Shown here in pieces: positions 11,605 through 24,019 of a DNA stretch of 64,000 bases (position 1 is its first letter; every line of letters starts with the position of its first letter). Below the pieces are notes generated by a model that was not told the DNA's origin, did no database searches, and saw only the letters and a program-made list of their open reading frames with translations. The stretch spans positions 231,001 to 295,000 of the forward strand of contig JBAMJR010000067.1 of assembly GCA_038501785.1 (NCBI GenBank). The letters are read 5' to 3'. Origin of the DNA: Myoxocephalus aenaeus (taxonomy: Eukaryota; Chordata; Actinopteri; Perciformes; Cottidae). The position numbers and the translations under genes are program-made.

Positions 11605-13236
11605 CAGTCAGGTCCATAAATATTTGGACATTGACACATTTTTCATTATTTTGGCGCTGTACACCACAACAATGGAGTTGAAATGAAACAACATCAATAT
11701 GTGCTTTAAGTGCAGACTTTCAGCTTTAATTTGAGGGTATTTACATCCAAACCAGGGGAACGGTGTAGGAACTACAACAAATGTGGCCACCCCGTTTTTA
11801 AGGGACCAAAAGTAACTAGACAAATTAATATAATCATAAATCTAATTGTCACTTTTAATACTTTGTTGAAAATCCTTTGCAGTCAATGACAGCCTGAAGT
11901 CTGGATTCCATAGACATCACCAGACGCTGGGTTTCGTCCCTGGTGATGCTCTGCCAGGCCTCTACTGCAACCGTCTTCAGTTCCTGCTGGTTCTTGGGGC
12001 ATTTTCCCTTCAGTTTTGTCTTCAGCAAGTGAAATGCATGCTCAATTGGATTCAGGTCAGGTGATTGACTTGGCCATTGCAGAACATTCCACTTCTTTGC
12101 CTTAAAAAACTCCTTGGTTGCTTTCGCAGTATGCTTCGGGTCATTGTCCATCTGCACTGTGAAGCGCCGTCCAATGAGTTCTGAAGCATTTGGCTGAATA
12201 TGAGCAGATAATATTGCCCGAAACACTTCCGAATTCATCCTGCTGCTTTTGTCAGCAGTCACATCATCAATAAATACAAGGGAACCAGTTCCATTGGCAG
12301 CCATACATGCCCACGCCATAACACTACCTCCACCATGCTTCACTGATGAGGTGGTATGCTTTGGATCATGAGCAGCTCCTTTCCTTCTCCATACTCTTCC
12401 CATCATTCTGGTACAAGTTTATCTTTGTCTCATCTGTCCATAGGATGTTCTTCCAGAATTGTACAGGCTCTTTTAGATGTTTTTTAGCAAACTCTAATCT
12501 GGTCTTCCTGTTTTTGAGGCTCACCAATGGTTTACATCTTGTGGTGAACCCTCTGTATTTACTCTGGTGAAGTCTTCTCTTGATTGTGGACTTTGACACA
12601 GATACACCTACCTCCTGGAGAGTGTTCTTGATCTGGCCAACTGTTGTGAAGGGGTTTTTCTTCACCAGGGAAATGATTCTTCTGTCATCCACCACAGTTG
12701 TCTTCCGTGGTCTGCCGGGTCTTTTGGTGTTGCTGAGCTCACCAGTGCGTTCTTTCTTAAGAATGTACCGAACAGTTGATTTGGCCACACCTAATGTGTT
12801 TGCTATCTCTGATGGTTTTGTTTCGATTTTTCATCCTAATGATGGCTTGCTTCACTGATAGAGACAGCTCTTTGGACTTCATATTGAGAGTTGACTGCAA
12901 CAGATTCCAAACACAAATACCACACCTGAAATGAACTCCAGACCTTGTATCTACTCCTTGTAAATGAAATAACAAGGGAATACACACACCTGACCTTGGA
13001 ACAGCTGAGCAGCCAATTGTCCAATTACTTTTGGTCCCTTAAAAAGAGGGTGGCCACATTTTAATTTGTTGTAGTTCCTACACCGTTCACCTGATTTGGA
13101 TGTAAATACCCTCAAGTTAAAGCTGAAAGTCTGCACTTAAAGCACATCTTGTTTTCATTTCAACTACATTGTTGTGGTGTACAGCGCCAAAATAATGAAA
13201 AATGTGTCAATGTCCAAATATTTATGGACCTGACTG
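11605..13236. mobile_element. Tc1/mariner transposon with about 210-bp terminal inverted repeats, inactive
   Basis: Both ends read CAGTCAGGTCCATAAATATT inwards and are flanked by TA dinucleotides (11603-11604 and 13237-13238), the Tc1/mariner target duplication. The inverted repeats extend about 210 bp with a few percent divergence. The transposase is on the minus strand and is frameshifted. Confidence 0.95.
11855..12882 (-). pseudogene. Tc1-like transposase, broken by two frameshifts
   Basis: Translation begins at 12882 (MKSKELSLSVKQAIIRMKNR) and a first frame change occurs near 12820. The middle frame (to about 12390) holds the paired-type DNA-binding region with KRPGRPRK and the first catalytic Asp in WTDETKI. 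A second frame change near 12400 leads to the last frame, with QMDNDPKHTA (second Asp) and DLNPIEHAF (Glu), the DD34E pattern of Tc1. The final residues are KGFSTKY. Cut-and-paste transposase by family; not functional as it stands because of the two shifts. Confidence 0.92.
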
Positions 13237-13238
13237 TA

Positions 13239-14102
13239 TATATTGCTTGAGATCAAACTTACATTATGTAAAATACAAAATGTACCTCGACCAGCTGCAA
13301 CATTAAAATGCTTTTTGAATAGTTGTAACTACTGATAACATTTTAATTATATAAATATAATAGTATATGGGCAATAACTGGCACTTTTATTCAACATTTG
13401 GCTGATACTATTTGTGCTTCCACTAGCCATTTCCATTTTCCAATGCAGAAATGAAAAGCACCACCACTGAAACAAATGGGAATGACACTCGTTACTGACC
13501 TCTACTGGTTGGGCCACATCGTGCGTCACATGTGGACTTCCACAGTAACAGTTTATTGTTTTCACGGTATAAAACACAAGCAGCCGTTTGATACGGTGCG
13601 GAATATATAAAGAGAAAAGCAAGGCTTAAAGACAAGATATCTGATACAGTACTTAACGTGAGGCACATAAAAAAAGAAAGTTGAGTCAGTAGCCATGTGG
13701 CTGCGCCGTCACACATAACCTCAGTGCATCCAGAGTAGTGAGTGTTTCACTTCCTGTTAAAAACACAATGGGCAACATAATTTTGCATAAGTACAATTAC
13801 TATTCTGTATGATCACATTAACCAACGTATTAAATCTTATAAATAAAACCATTTCCCCCTACAATATGTCATCTTATAAATTGACAACAGAACTTGGCAA
13901 CAATCTACTGTGAGAACAGGAATCGGAAACAAAGAACATCCAAACGCATGTTGAGCTACTGGATGTCTCGATACGCCACAGACACCGAACCATCCAGCGT
14001 GCTCCACATGCACAGGTTGTAGTGATTAACACCCCATCACGAATTGTCTTCATACTTTCAGTCCTTATGCACACAAAGGCACGTACAAACACACACTGGC
14101 TG
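13239..14102. other. 3' flank of abhd4, no gene seen
   Basis: The stretch holds the abhd4 3' UTR on the minus strand. Candidate AATAAA signals on that strand are at 13557-13552 and 13391-13386. No other feature was recognised. Confidence 0.5.
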
Positions 14103-17100
14103 TCAGTTAACAGAGTTGCATATCTTTTCCACCACTCTGTTGAACTCCTCTGGTTGATCAGCATACACGTGGTGGGAAGCGTCGTCTATCAGCTGCACAG
14201 TGGAATAGATAAGAAAATGAAGAGAGACAACAAGTCAGCAACAATGATGTACCGACGCGTGAAGACGACTACATTCACCGCCTCGCGGTTGTACGCCTCC
14301 GCCAACCAACATCATGGTCGACATCCATGGCTGTCAAAGAAATTCATTTTGTCCTATTAAAGAGACTGAACTATGGTTCGCACATGAAATCTTGAGTTAT
14401 GGAACAACACAAAAAGGAGTATTTTTGTGAGCTCACGGTGACCAAAAATTAAGAATGGGTTCATCCTCGAGTCCTTTACCTCGAGGAGTTTCTGAGATAT
14501 CAACCCAAAAGAAGAATGACGCCAATCCAAAGTAGATCTGCGCGTTTTGGACTCCTAAACCCTCATGACTCTACCCTCCGTTTCTACTCACGATGACTCT
14601 GGTCGGGGCCTGGTTCCTAATCTGGACCACGCTGTCCCCAGACGAGCTGTCCACCCAGGATCGAGCTCCGTACAGCATGGTGAGGGGCATGGAGGGGGGC
14701 AGCTGGTGAACCCGCTCCAGCATGGGCCTCTTGGCCCAGCCCAGAGACTCCGCCATGGCCCCGAAACCCACCTCGCCACTGGGAGGAGGAGAGGAAACGG
14801 ACAAGGTGGTAGGACCTTGGTCGGCTTTTTTGTAGGCATCATGTTGGACAATGGAGAATGTGACGAAGTGCGTTTTTTGCTCACCTCGGGGTTTGTGCAT
14901 TACAGTGGTAGATGTACTGAGTCATGGTGTCATCCTCAAACAGATTTTCGAATTTCCTTTTGAAATCGGGACGGAATCTGTTCACCAAGCCCGGACCTGA
15001 AATCAATGACACGCCGGAAGATGAGCGGAAAGCGCGTGGTGTGGCGCGGTACGACATTAGACGAACAACGGTATCTCACCCCACGGCCCCGCAGCTCTGA
15101 TGACGGCCAGCGGGTTGAAGAGAGACACCACTGCAGCAATGGCCTTCACCCAGCGCGGCAGGGGCGGCCGCTTCACCACCTCTGTCCCCTGGTCTTGACC
15201 CTCCGGGGCTGTTGTCTGGGGTCGCTCAGGGAAACCCCATGGGTCCACCAGGATCAGATGAGACACTCTACAGGAGGAGAGCAGGGTAAGTTGTCATGTC
15301 ATTTCCTTTCAATTGGCATTCATTATCATCGGTCAATCAGGGGTGTGCCCTGCCGTGTTTTGGGATACCACCACCGCCAAAGTCAAGAATTTGTCAAATT
15401 TTATAAAGAGTAAGCCTCAAAATATTACTAATAAATTAGCTTTATTGCTGAAAATGAAAGCCTTTGCACACTCAAGTGAAGAAAAAAAACGTGCCCATGT
15501 AAAGAGTAGATTGGAATCAGGGATGACAAAGGATGAACAAAACAAAAATGATACAGTAGTGATTGTGCTCCTTGCTAATGTCAGTCATTCATTTGTTTGG
15601 AACTAGCCTCATCCATCTTTTTTCATAGCAAATGGAATAATACAAATAAAAATGATCAGACTCAGTTAGCAAGGTTTCTATGCTAAACTATTTTTATCGG
15701 ATGACGGATTTTGAGAATTTAGGACTTGGTGTGCAGCAAGGATGGAGGGTCACGTTGCGAACCATTCATTGACAAGGTGCAGTCACTTCGTAGAGTCTGT
15801 TGTCACCGTGAGGTTGCCAGGCAACCAGGAAACCACTAGATGTGACTGCACCTGGTCTAGAAATTAAAAGTTGGTAAAAAAAGTTTGCGACCTAAATTCT
15901 GTTCTTTATTTTAGATACGAGCCAGAAATATTCAACCATCCATCCATCCATCCATTTTCGACCGCTTATCCGGGGTCGGGTCGCGGTGGCAGTAGGTTCA
16001 GTAGACCGACCCAGGCTTCCCTCTCACCCGCAACACTTTCCAGCTCATCCTGGGGGATCCCGAGGCGTTCCAAGGCCAGCCGGGAGATATAATCCCTCCA
16101 GCGTGTCCTCGGTCTTCCCCGGGGTCTCCTACCAGTTGGACGTGCCTGGAAAACCTCTAATGGGAGGCGTCCAGGAGGCATCCTGATTAGATGCCCGAAC
16201 CACCTCAGCTGACTCCTTTCGACACGAAGGAGCAGCGACTCGACTCCAAGCTCCCTCCTGATGTCCGAGCTCCTTACCCTATCTCTAAGGCTGAGCCCGG
16301 CCACCCTACGGAGGAAGCTCATTTCGTCCGCTTGTATCCGAGACCTCGTTCTTTCGGTCACGACCCAGAGTTCGTGACCATAGGTGAGGGTTGGAACGTA
16401 GACCGACCAGTAAATGGAGAGCTTCGCCTTCCGGCTCAGCTCCCTCTTCACCAAGACGGACCGGAAATATTCAACATGACATTAAATGTTGAAAAACAAT
16501 CTCTGGCTTCACTAATATCTTTCCATTGGACATGACTTACTGAAGTCTTTAATTCTCAAACGACAACAAAACACCAAATCACTGCCAGCTGTAAGTAATC
16601 CGTTCTGCAGCTGCGCCTCATTACCTGATGTTTTAGACCGCACCACATTAGGCATCATTACCTAGAAGGGTACTGGATGGCGTAGGAGGTAGCCAGGTAC
16701 CCACCGAGACTGTGTCCCAGCAGAACCATGTCCTCCAGACCCACGGACTGTCTCCACTGCTCAATGGACTCGACAAACTGCTCCTCCGCCTTGGCGGCAT
16801 CCGAGGGGAAGGGAGGCCTGGAACTCCTGCCGAAGCCCAGGAGGTCAAAGGCGTAGAGCGACCGCGACCGACTCAGCGCGTCCATGTTCCGGATCCACAG
16901 GCCTACCCCGCCTCCAAAGCCGTGGACCATCACCAGGGGAGTCTTCGGGGCTAGAAGGACGTAGGAGTTATGCAATGGGTCGTATCATGCACACATTAGC
17001 ACTGTGGAATTACAGCGGTTGCCTCACGCTAAGCAAACAAAGGCCAAGAGGAGGGTGATACCTTGTTCTGCAGGCTTGCACGCCGCCTTCTTGGTTAGAG

Positions 17101-18542
17101 TCAGAGTCCATATGCGATCCTGGTTTGGCAGGGTCACAAACCGAGCCCATAGGTCGTTCTGAATACCTGTGGTGACCAGACATGGACTAAAGTATCAGTA
17201 TACCCTCAGTTAAGTTTGTTGTATAGCTGGTGACATAACTGTGTCGTATTACACTTACACAAGACTCACAGGTGTTTTATAAAGAGTTAGCAGCTTTTAT
17301 ATAGCATTACAAGTGATTAGCAACATTCATAATCACTTCCTGGTGGTTAAATGATCTGCCGGCACACGTCAAAACAGTCTTACAAGCAAGAATCTTGGAC
17401 TCAGTTGTCTTCAAAAGGGACATGGAGGTCGGACGCCAGGAGGGCCACCAGTTCCAGATTGAACTCGACCTGACAAGAGGGAGGCAAGAAAATAGGGGAA
17501 AAAAGAATAAGTAGGCAGTGGTTGACCGTACAGGGATACACAACTAAAATGTTTCAAACGCCGGTGCTGTGGGGAATTAATCGTATTAATTTCCCTGTGA
17601 GAAAACGCTCAGAAGTTAAGTAATTTATTAACAGACACTTAGAATAATTCAGCCGACTGATCAGAGCTCTTTCTCCTCGCAATGATGGTTTGAGGTCTGA
17701 CAAGGCAAAGATGTATCATAATTACCAAGAGGTCAGAGGTCACACCCCACCCTCTCTGGTTGGCATAGCAAAAGGCCAGTCTTGTATATCCACATGTACA
17801 CCACCAGGCCTTCTACCTGTTATGTAATCGCCATGCAATTGAAAAAAAAAAAGTGCCGTGCCATGTCATGCAACTGGCTCACGATGGTGTGTCACTCACA
17901 GCCGCTCTTCTCTCCAGTGAATACAAACTTCACCCTCCCCCCCCCCCCCAAAAAAAAGAGACCAGCTAAACAGGAGTGGCAGATCAAGACTACCACTGCC
18001 TTACTAATAACAACCCTCATCTCCCACCGAAACAGAGTCCTTAAAAGGGTGAATTTAAGAAATGTAAAATCGAGAAAATGACCTCAGAGGGTTAAGTTCA
18101 CAAGTTACAAGCAACTTCGCGATCATTTTACACTGATTTCACGAATTGTTTCCAACCATTCCTGTCACAAAGTTCACCAACAACAGCTGTGTTATATTAG
18201 AGGAACATAAGGGGCTACATTTATAACATGTTCCAAGTGAAGTGGTACAAATATCTATATAGATAGAAACGCACACATAGACAACACGCGTGTATTAAAT
18301 GTGTTTGCTGATGTTACAATGACGCAGCACTTCAGTGGAGTATTGTACAACAGTCCCTTACGCACGCGCCTTAAAGGGGAGAAGCGACACATTAAACCGT
18401 TGGGTTTTCTAAAGTTTAGCTAGCTCGTGACGTAATCAGACACAAGGTTGTCTCCGGCTGTTTATCTACCGAAGTTGAACGTGACTTACTCGGTTTCAAA
18501 CTCGTTCTGCCCCGGAGCTGTGGTTGTTGTCGCGGGGTCCAT
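14103..18542 (-). CDS. abhd4: ABHD4-like alpha/beta hydrolase (N-acyl phospholipid lipase), complete
   Basis: Coding exons in transcript order: 18542-18490, 17469-17384, 17166-17062, 16950-16662, 15267-15080, 14996-14885, 14778-14592, 14192-14103. The phases fit throughout and give 369 aa. ABHD4 removes acyl chains from N-acyl-phosphatidylethanolamine and its lyso form. The oxyanion loop reads [12 protein letters not shown]. The nucleophile elbow is GHSLGG with Ser at 16709-16711. The end carries SHHVYADQP, with the catalytic His and the H-x4-D acyltransferase motif shared with ABHD5. The serine in GHSLGG and VDPWGF, where ABHD5 as I recall has Asn and Glu, decide for ABHD4 over ABHD5. The start ATG at 18542 opens [18 protein letters not shown] and joins in phase to an N-terminal [11 protein letters not shown] segment. 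A Pro/Thr/Glu-rich insert after DPWGFPERP makes the protein longer than the usual about 340 aa. A possible polyadenylation signal on the minus strand is at 13557-13552. Confidence 0.93.
15937..16463 (-). mobile_element. 5'-truncated LINE insertion in abhd4 intron
   Basis: The insertion is flanked by identical 12-bp duplications GAAATATTCAAC (15925-15936 and 16464-16475). Its 3' end is a CATC tandem tail followed by TTTTCGACCGCTTATCCGG, a very common fish LINE end. The minus strand encodes an uninterrupted C-terminal segment (16454-15966) with [14 protein letters not shown] and [14 protein letters not shown], typical of the end of a non-LTR ORF2. The clade is not certain (RTE/Rex-like is my guess). 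Open for 162 codons and so probably young. Confidence 0.92.
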
Positions 18543-19192
18543 CGGTTGACATGTTCTGGTGACTATGGTTCAAATAAGTGAAATTATGGGGTTGGCAACA
18601 CGCACCTTTTATCTCTCCTTAGAAATTATACAAACTCGTTCATTCTTCGGTCAGCTGAGCGCGAAGATGGTCCGCTGCGAAGATGTGCTCAGTGGTACGA
18701 AAGAAAAAGCGGAACGCAAAGTCTGACGGGGCGTCACAACTAAACGCGTTTCTTACCCACAAGCAGCCAAATGGACGGCGAGTGCAGCTATTATTTATGA
18801 TAAATTGCTGTCACTATACACAACGTTTCCGCGTGTGTTTGTGTGGATTACTAATTGGTGAAATTCAAACCCTAGGATTCTCATATTTGGCACCGGGGCC
18901 GTCTGCGTCCCAAGAAAATTGGTGCCATCAGCCGTATCTCGAAATACTGGCAGAGTAAGCCCTCTGTCTCCTTTTCAACTCCTCTGTGCTGTAACGGTGG
19001 GCGGCGCCAACTCTCTTCTCTCCGAGCGACTCGGAACCCCGCGCTCGCGTTCAATGCTCGGAATGTATTCTTTGTAACACCCAAGGCCGCTTCCGGTTTA
19101 CGAGGACACGTCACTTTTTCGACTGAGGAAGAGAACCTGTGCATAAGCTCATTGACCCCCGTTTGTACAAATTAGACGACAAAAAACAAACT
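18543..19192. promoter_or_regulatory. Probable bidirectional abhd4/dad1 promoter region
   Basis: The 650 bp between the two divergent start codons must contain both 5' UTRs and core promoters, unless upstream non-coding exons exist. It is more GC-rich around 18960-19130 than the surrounding intergenic DNA and has no obvious TATA box near either start. No transcription start site can be placed from sequence alone. Confidence 0.5.
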
Positions 19193-20405
19193 ATGTCGAA
19201 CTCGGTCCTCTCGGTTGTTGGTCGGTTTCTAGAGGAGTACACCACCACGACGCCCAACAAGCTGAAGGTGGTGGATTCGTATTTGTTTTACATCTTGTTG
19301 ACAGGAGCGCTGCAGTTCCTCTACTGTCTGCTCGTCGGCACCTTCCCCTTCAACAGCTTTCTGTCGGGCTTCATCTCGTGTGTGGGCGCTTTCATCCTCG
19401 GAGGTAAATTCTTGCTCGGTTAACTGTTTTATCTCGCCGACCACGCGTCGGTTTCATCGGGGTTTCCGTCTCTGGACTTCTGGCCCGCTCGTGAACGTGT
19501 GTGCAGACACGTCAGCTAACCATGCTAGGCTCGAGCTGTGGCTAACTATGTAGGAGGAAGATAAATACATACACCATCCAGTATGGCGATGTTCTCCTGC
19601 TCTATTAGAATAGATAAGTGCACGGAACTGCATCTTAAAGTGATCTCTCTGCGTTTGTAGGAAGGTGTTTAATGTAAAGGTGATTGATTTGTGGTTTTAG
19701 TGACGTTAAAATTACTTTTTTTTCCCCACACAGTTTTTTGGTGTGTGTGATCAGACTAAATAATTAGAAATGCATAATGCATTATTTATGATTCAATCAA
19801 ATTCAACACTTTCAAGGACTACAGGTTCCAAAACTAGCATAGAGCTGATCCAGTATCAAGTCCCCTTTATGAAGGCAGGAGTGTTGCATTAGACTGCATC
19901 CGGGTCCGCCAGGTGCACCTCATAAACCTGGGTATACCCTAGTACGTAATCTCAGAATTAATGGTTTTCCCCATGGTGGAGGAAAGTGGGAACCCCTGTT
20001 AACTCAGAGCTCGTATTGACATAACTAGACGACTTGGGAACTTCTATGAATAATAAAGGAGGTGAGATTGTGGTGATCATAACGTAAACTGCGTTGAACT
20101 GCGTGATTACTCTATTTAATTGTTTGACTATGAAAATGTCAGAAGATGATGGGAAAATGTGCAAGTAAATCCCAACGATGTTCAGTGATGGAAACGAGCA
20201 GCAAAGCGTCTCTCGCCAACATTTTCGGTGCAATATGTGTTATTAATAAAACTGTCTTCTTTCCTTTTTCTTAGTGTGTCTTCGTATCCAGATCAACCCA
20301 CAGAACAAAGGAGATTTCCTGTCCATCTCCCCGGAGAGAGCCTTCGCTGACTTCCTATTCGCTCACACCGTCCTCCATCTGGTTGTGATGAACTTCATTG
20401 GTTGA
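19193..20405 (+). CDS. dad1: DAD1, oligosaccharyltransferase subunit (defender against cell death 1), complete
   Basis: Two coding exons, 19193-19403 and 20275-20405, join as GGA-G|TG-TGT and give exactly 113 aa, the length of DAD1 in other vertebrates. DAD1 is a small ER-membrane subunit of the oligosaccharyltransferase complex that performs N-glycosylation, and its loss triggers apoptosis. Recognisable segments include [10 protein letters not shown] near the N-terminus, LYILLTG-type first membrane helix (here [20 protein letters not shown]), [17 protein letters not shown] as the second, [12 protein letters not shown] in the loop, and the C-terminus [19 protein letters not shown] ending in NFIG. 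The intron (19404-20274) is GT-AG. It lies head-to-head with abhd4 on the other strand. Confidence 0.97.
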
Positions 20406-22428
20406 AACGGACGTGCGTCTGACTCTTGATGTCCTCCCTCTCAGGTGGATATCTCACACGTCTCAGTTTATGAGTTTTAAAAAAAGTTGCCGCTTTTGCT
20501 CGAATTCCTGCTGTAACATTATAGTCCAAACCCCCATTTCAACACATCCAGTCATCAGATTATATTCTGCAGTAAACTTTCCTTCCAGCTGTATGCTGCT
20601 CAAAGTATGACATTTCTGCAGCTGTTGGTTTATTCTATTTTCTGGTTTGAAGTGATTTCTCCCATATGAAGTTGCAGCTAGCACTTTATGTCGCCTTGAT
20701 AGAGCCCACAAACCAATTAGGCCTGAACGTCCTTTAGTTCTGACATGGTATGTTCCGATTTTTGAAATAGTTTAAACCAGACTAGTCAAGGTCATGAACG
20801 CCACCAAATAGTTTGAAGAATGGGTTCTTTTCATGTGTTTTTTGTATTGCTGGTATTCTTTTGAATAAGACAACATTAATAATCTCTGGAGTGTGAGATG
20901 CGTGAGTGTTGATAGGGTAGTCTCTCTCAATAGGCAATACATGAGAGAATGTATCCAGTCCAAGGATGATGACTGTACTGTGTTGGTTTGTGCTTGTAGA
21001 ACAAGTCTGACTACTCTGAGTGATCCACATGCTTTGCTAGAAAACGGTGTTATTGAATTTTAGGCTTGGTATCGGCATACTGCATTCTCTTGTTTCTCAT
21101 CTGCGTTTAAATAACTGCTCTGGTAACCTCAATGTCAACTCAACCACCTCTTTTTCTTTTTTCATAGATCACGCCAAGACAAAATATCAAAACTCCCCTT
21201 CAGGGGACAACTGTCACATCCCACCCATCAACACTGAATTAGTTGCACATGCCACACAAACATGCAGTACAATTTTCTTACAGATATGGATTGATTTCTT
21301 GCATTCTCTTTTTTCTTTTTTACATACAAATTTGTAAAGCATTCCCTTTTGCACTGAGAAGAATAAATAAAAACAACTCAAATGGTGACCTTGAGTATAC
21401 AGAAGCAGTTCTTGACAGTATTTTCAACAACAGACTGAGTGAGGACCGGTGTTTTCATACATTTGTACATTACAGGCGGAACAAAATGTTAACGAGTGAT
21501 AACGCCATACAGTCCCATTTGACCACTGAAATTTTAATTTCTATTAATTGATCCCATGAAACATCAGACAGTGGAACCCCTTAACCCCTATTTATGAGGG
21601 TGATGGCTATATAGTCATATTACAGCCTTTAAAAATATGACTTTTTACACCAGGATTTGCAGAGGGGGCGACATGCTATATTTGGAGTGAGCTACAGGAA
21701 AGATAAATGTTAAAACGGTTCACGGGGCGGGGAAAAATAGCGAAAATTGCAACACGGATTGCTATTTTCTTTATTCTTTTCCTTCAAGTTGAAGAACTGA
21801 GACTCAGTATATTCCTGAGCCAATGAGAGCGAGTGAGTGCAGCCGAGGCTTTCTGCCCATCATGCTAAGAGAGGAGGGCGAGAACATTGCACCCCTTGAG
21901 CAATGAGTGGGTTTGCTTCGATTGCCTGCTCTGGAACACCTGATGGAAACGCATTCCAGCTCAGTTGATTGTGGCTCTGCAGAGCCACTTAACGTTTGTC
22001 AAAGACCACGCTGACCTGAGGGGTTCATTGCAGCTAGTTTCCTCGTTGGGTGAGGGGTGGGCGGGATTGGATTGGAACTGCCTCGCATACAGAGATGACA
22101 AAACGGACCGAATCAAGTCGGCGTCCCGTGTTTCTTCAGGTCCTCTACATCTCTTCCTATGCCGCTTTGATAGCAGGCAAGAGAGGTACCCACCTCTAAA
22201 TATTAAAGGCATAACTTTAGCATCGGCCCTTTTTGAAAAAATGTGTTGGCATTAAGGTGCGAGAGGTAATTTTTTGTTGTTGACATATCTCACTTGAAAG
22301 AATTTAAACGAGGAGTTGAGGATAACACATTTCTACTTGAGTGAGCATTCTAACAAAAAGGTCTGGGTTTCCCATCTTTTAACCTATAAGCCACTCATTA
22401 AATGTCTTAACTGGAGGTTACTTGGTGT

Positions 22429-22851
22429 CTGTGGTGGAAGATGTATTCTGATCATTTACTCAATTAAAAGTAGCAAAACCACTCCCAATATACTCCATTA
22501 CAAGCAAAAGTCAAAATCATATTTAAATGTACACTCATTAGTATTATTAGCAACATTTACTTTCAGATTAAAAGTACCACTACTCGGGCAAAGTGGCCCA
22601 TGTTACAGATGTATGTATATGTACTATTTATTGTACAATATTACTGGTGCATTTACATGTAAGCCACATTTTAGTGTCCTGATTGCTCGAGGTAGAGCAG
22701 ATTCTATACGGTTTGGTATGTAAAATGCATCTCATTTGATACGGTCAATGTAGGTTTGTTGAAAAGAGTAAATGTAGAAAGTGCAACATTTTCCTCCAAA
22801 TGTCGAGTTGAAGTATAAAGTACCGTTGAGTAAATGTACTTTCCACCACTG
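22429..22851. mobile_element. Short non-autonomous hAT-like element (423 bp)
   Basis: The right end reads TACTTTCCACCACTG and the left end CTGTGGTGGAAGATG, imperfect inverted repeats. The interior has runs of the AGTAAAAGT type usual for fish hAT elements. The possible 8-bp target duplications differ at two positions (CTTGGTGT and CTTACTGT), which fits an old insertion. It has no coding capacity. Confidence 0.7.
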
Positions 22852-23260
22852 CTTACTGTACTTTGTGTACAATTTGAGTATCTTGCTGAAAGTTGACGAT
22901 ATTTTAAGGGGTAATTTATACCGCAGACTTGGACTGTGATATTGTCTTTTTGACCAAACTGCTTCCTCTTACATCTCATTAACTATTCTGAAACATGGAG
23001 GAAAGTTGGGACCATCGAGCACATCCTGTTTTGGTTTTAATTCACCAAAATCAATCTCTCGCGACAGAGAGCAACAGATCTGTGAACCAGCCCTTCACAC
23101 TGCCGGTACTGCGATATGGCAGTGAGCTTGAAATGCTGTGACTAATTAGTTTTGGGGAAAGTTTCGATTCTCAAGTCTGCCAGGATGACTGTTGCAGGAA
23201 GGTGTTCAGTTTCAGTTCTGTTTTCCCAGGAAACAGATGACCATAAAAGGCCTCACAGCT

Positions 23261-23283
23261 AAAAAAAAAAAAAAAAAAAAAAA
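23261..23283. repeat. Poly-A run, 23 bases
   Basis: Seen directly. It may be the tail of an old retroposed sequence on its left, but no target duplication was found. Confidence 0.9.
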
Positions 23284-24019
23284 GGGTGTCTAGGGACATC
23301 CACGACACCCTTCACAGAGCAAATTGGAAGCCTTGGAATAATTGTTTGTTAATTCAGTGGCTGATGACGACGGGGGCCTCGAGAATGGGGGGGGTGACTG
23401 TGTGTAGGAGCTTAATCCGACAAATGAAGACTGGACCAAATCCAAAGTTTTCAGGCATCAAAATCAAATTATTTCATTATAGCATGCCAAATGAATCCTC
23501 TGCATGCATGGTGGGAAGGCACTTGGCATTTGGTTGCTTGGGAGGTTATATAAAGAATACAAAATAATGGATAACTGTGAAATGCAGGAGATATAAGATG
23601 AATGACGGATATGTTTCAATTAAAAAAGACCCCAAACTGTAGTTACATTTTTTTTACATAAATTCCACAATCCAAAATAAGCATTTGTTGCTCAGAGTTT
23701 TGATACAATTGATACCAAACACAAAAGCTAATAAGTATGTTTCCCAAAATGCAGTTATTCTGTGGTCTTGATTTCTTGTAGATTTGGGAGTCCAGTATCA
23801 AAGAAATACAAAAGATGTCAGCAAATGGTTCACTTAATAGAAAATACCCAAAAATGTTTTAGGTCATAAAAAGAGATCAGACTCTTGGCACCTACATGGT
23901 TAATATCTTGAACATCTGGAGCCAACTTGTGGTCACATGACCGAGGGGCTTATTGGCATTGCAGAACCGGGAGTCTGTGTTGAGACAAGGAAGAGAGTTC
24001 CTCAAACTCACGGCGAAAC

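Larger units (their letters stand above)
20406..24019. other. Intergenic region between dad1 and the CD300-like gene
   Basis: No gene recognised. The dad1 3' UTR starts here. The stretch includes a hAT-like short element (22429-22851), a 23-base poly-A run (23261-23283) and scattered low-complexity sequence. Confidence 0.5.
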
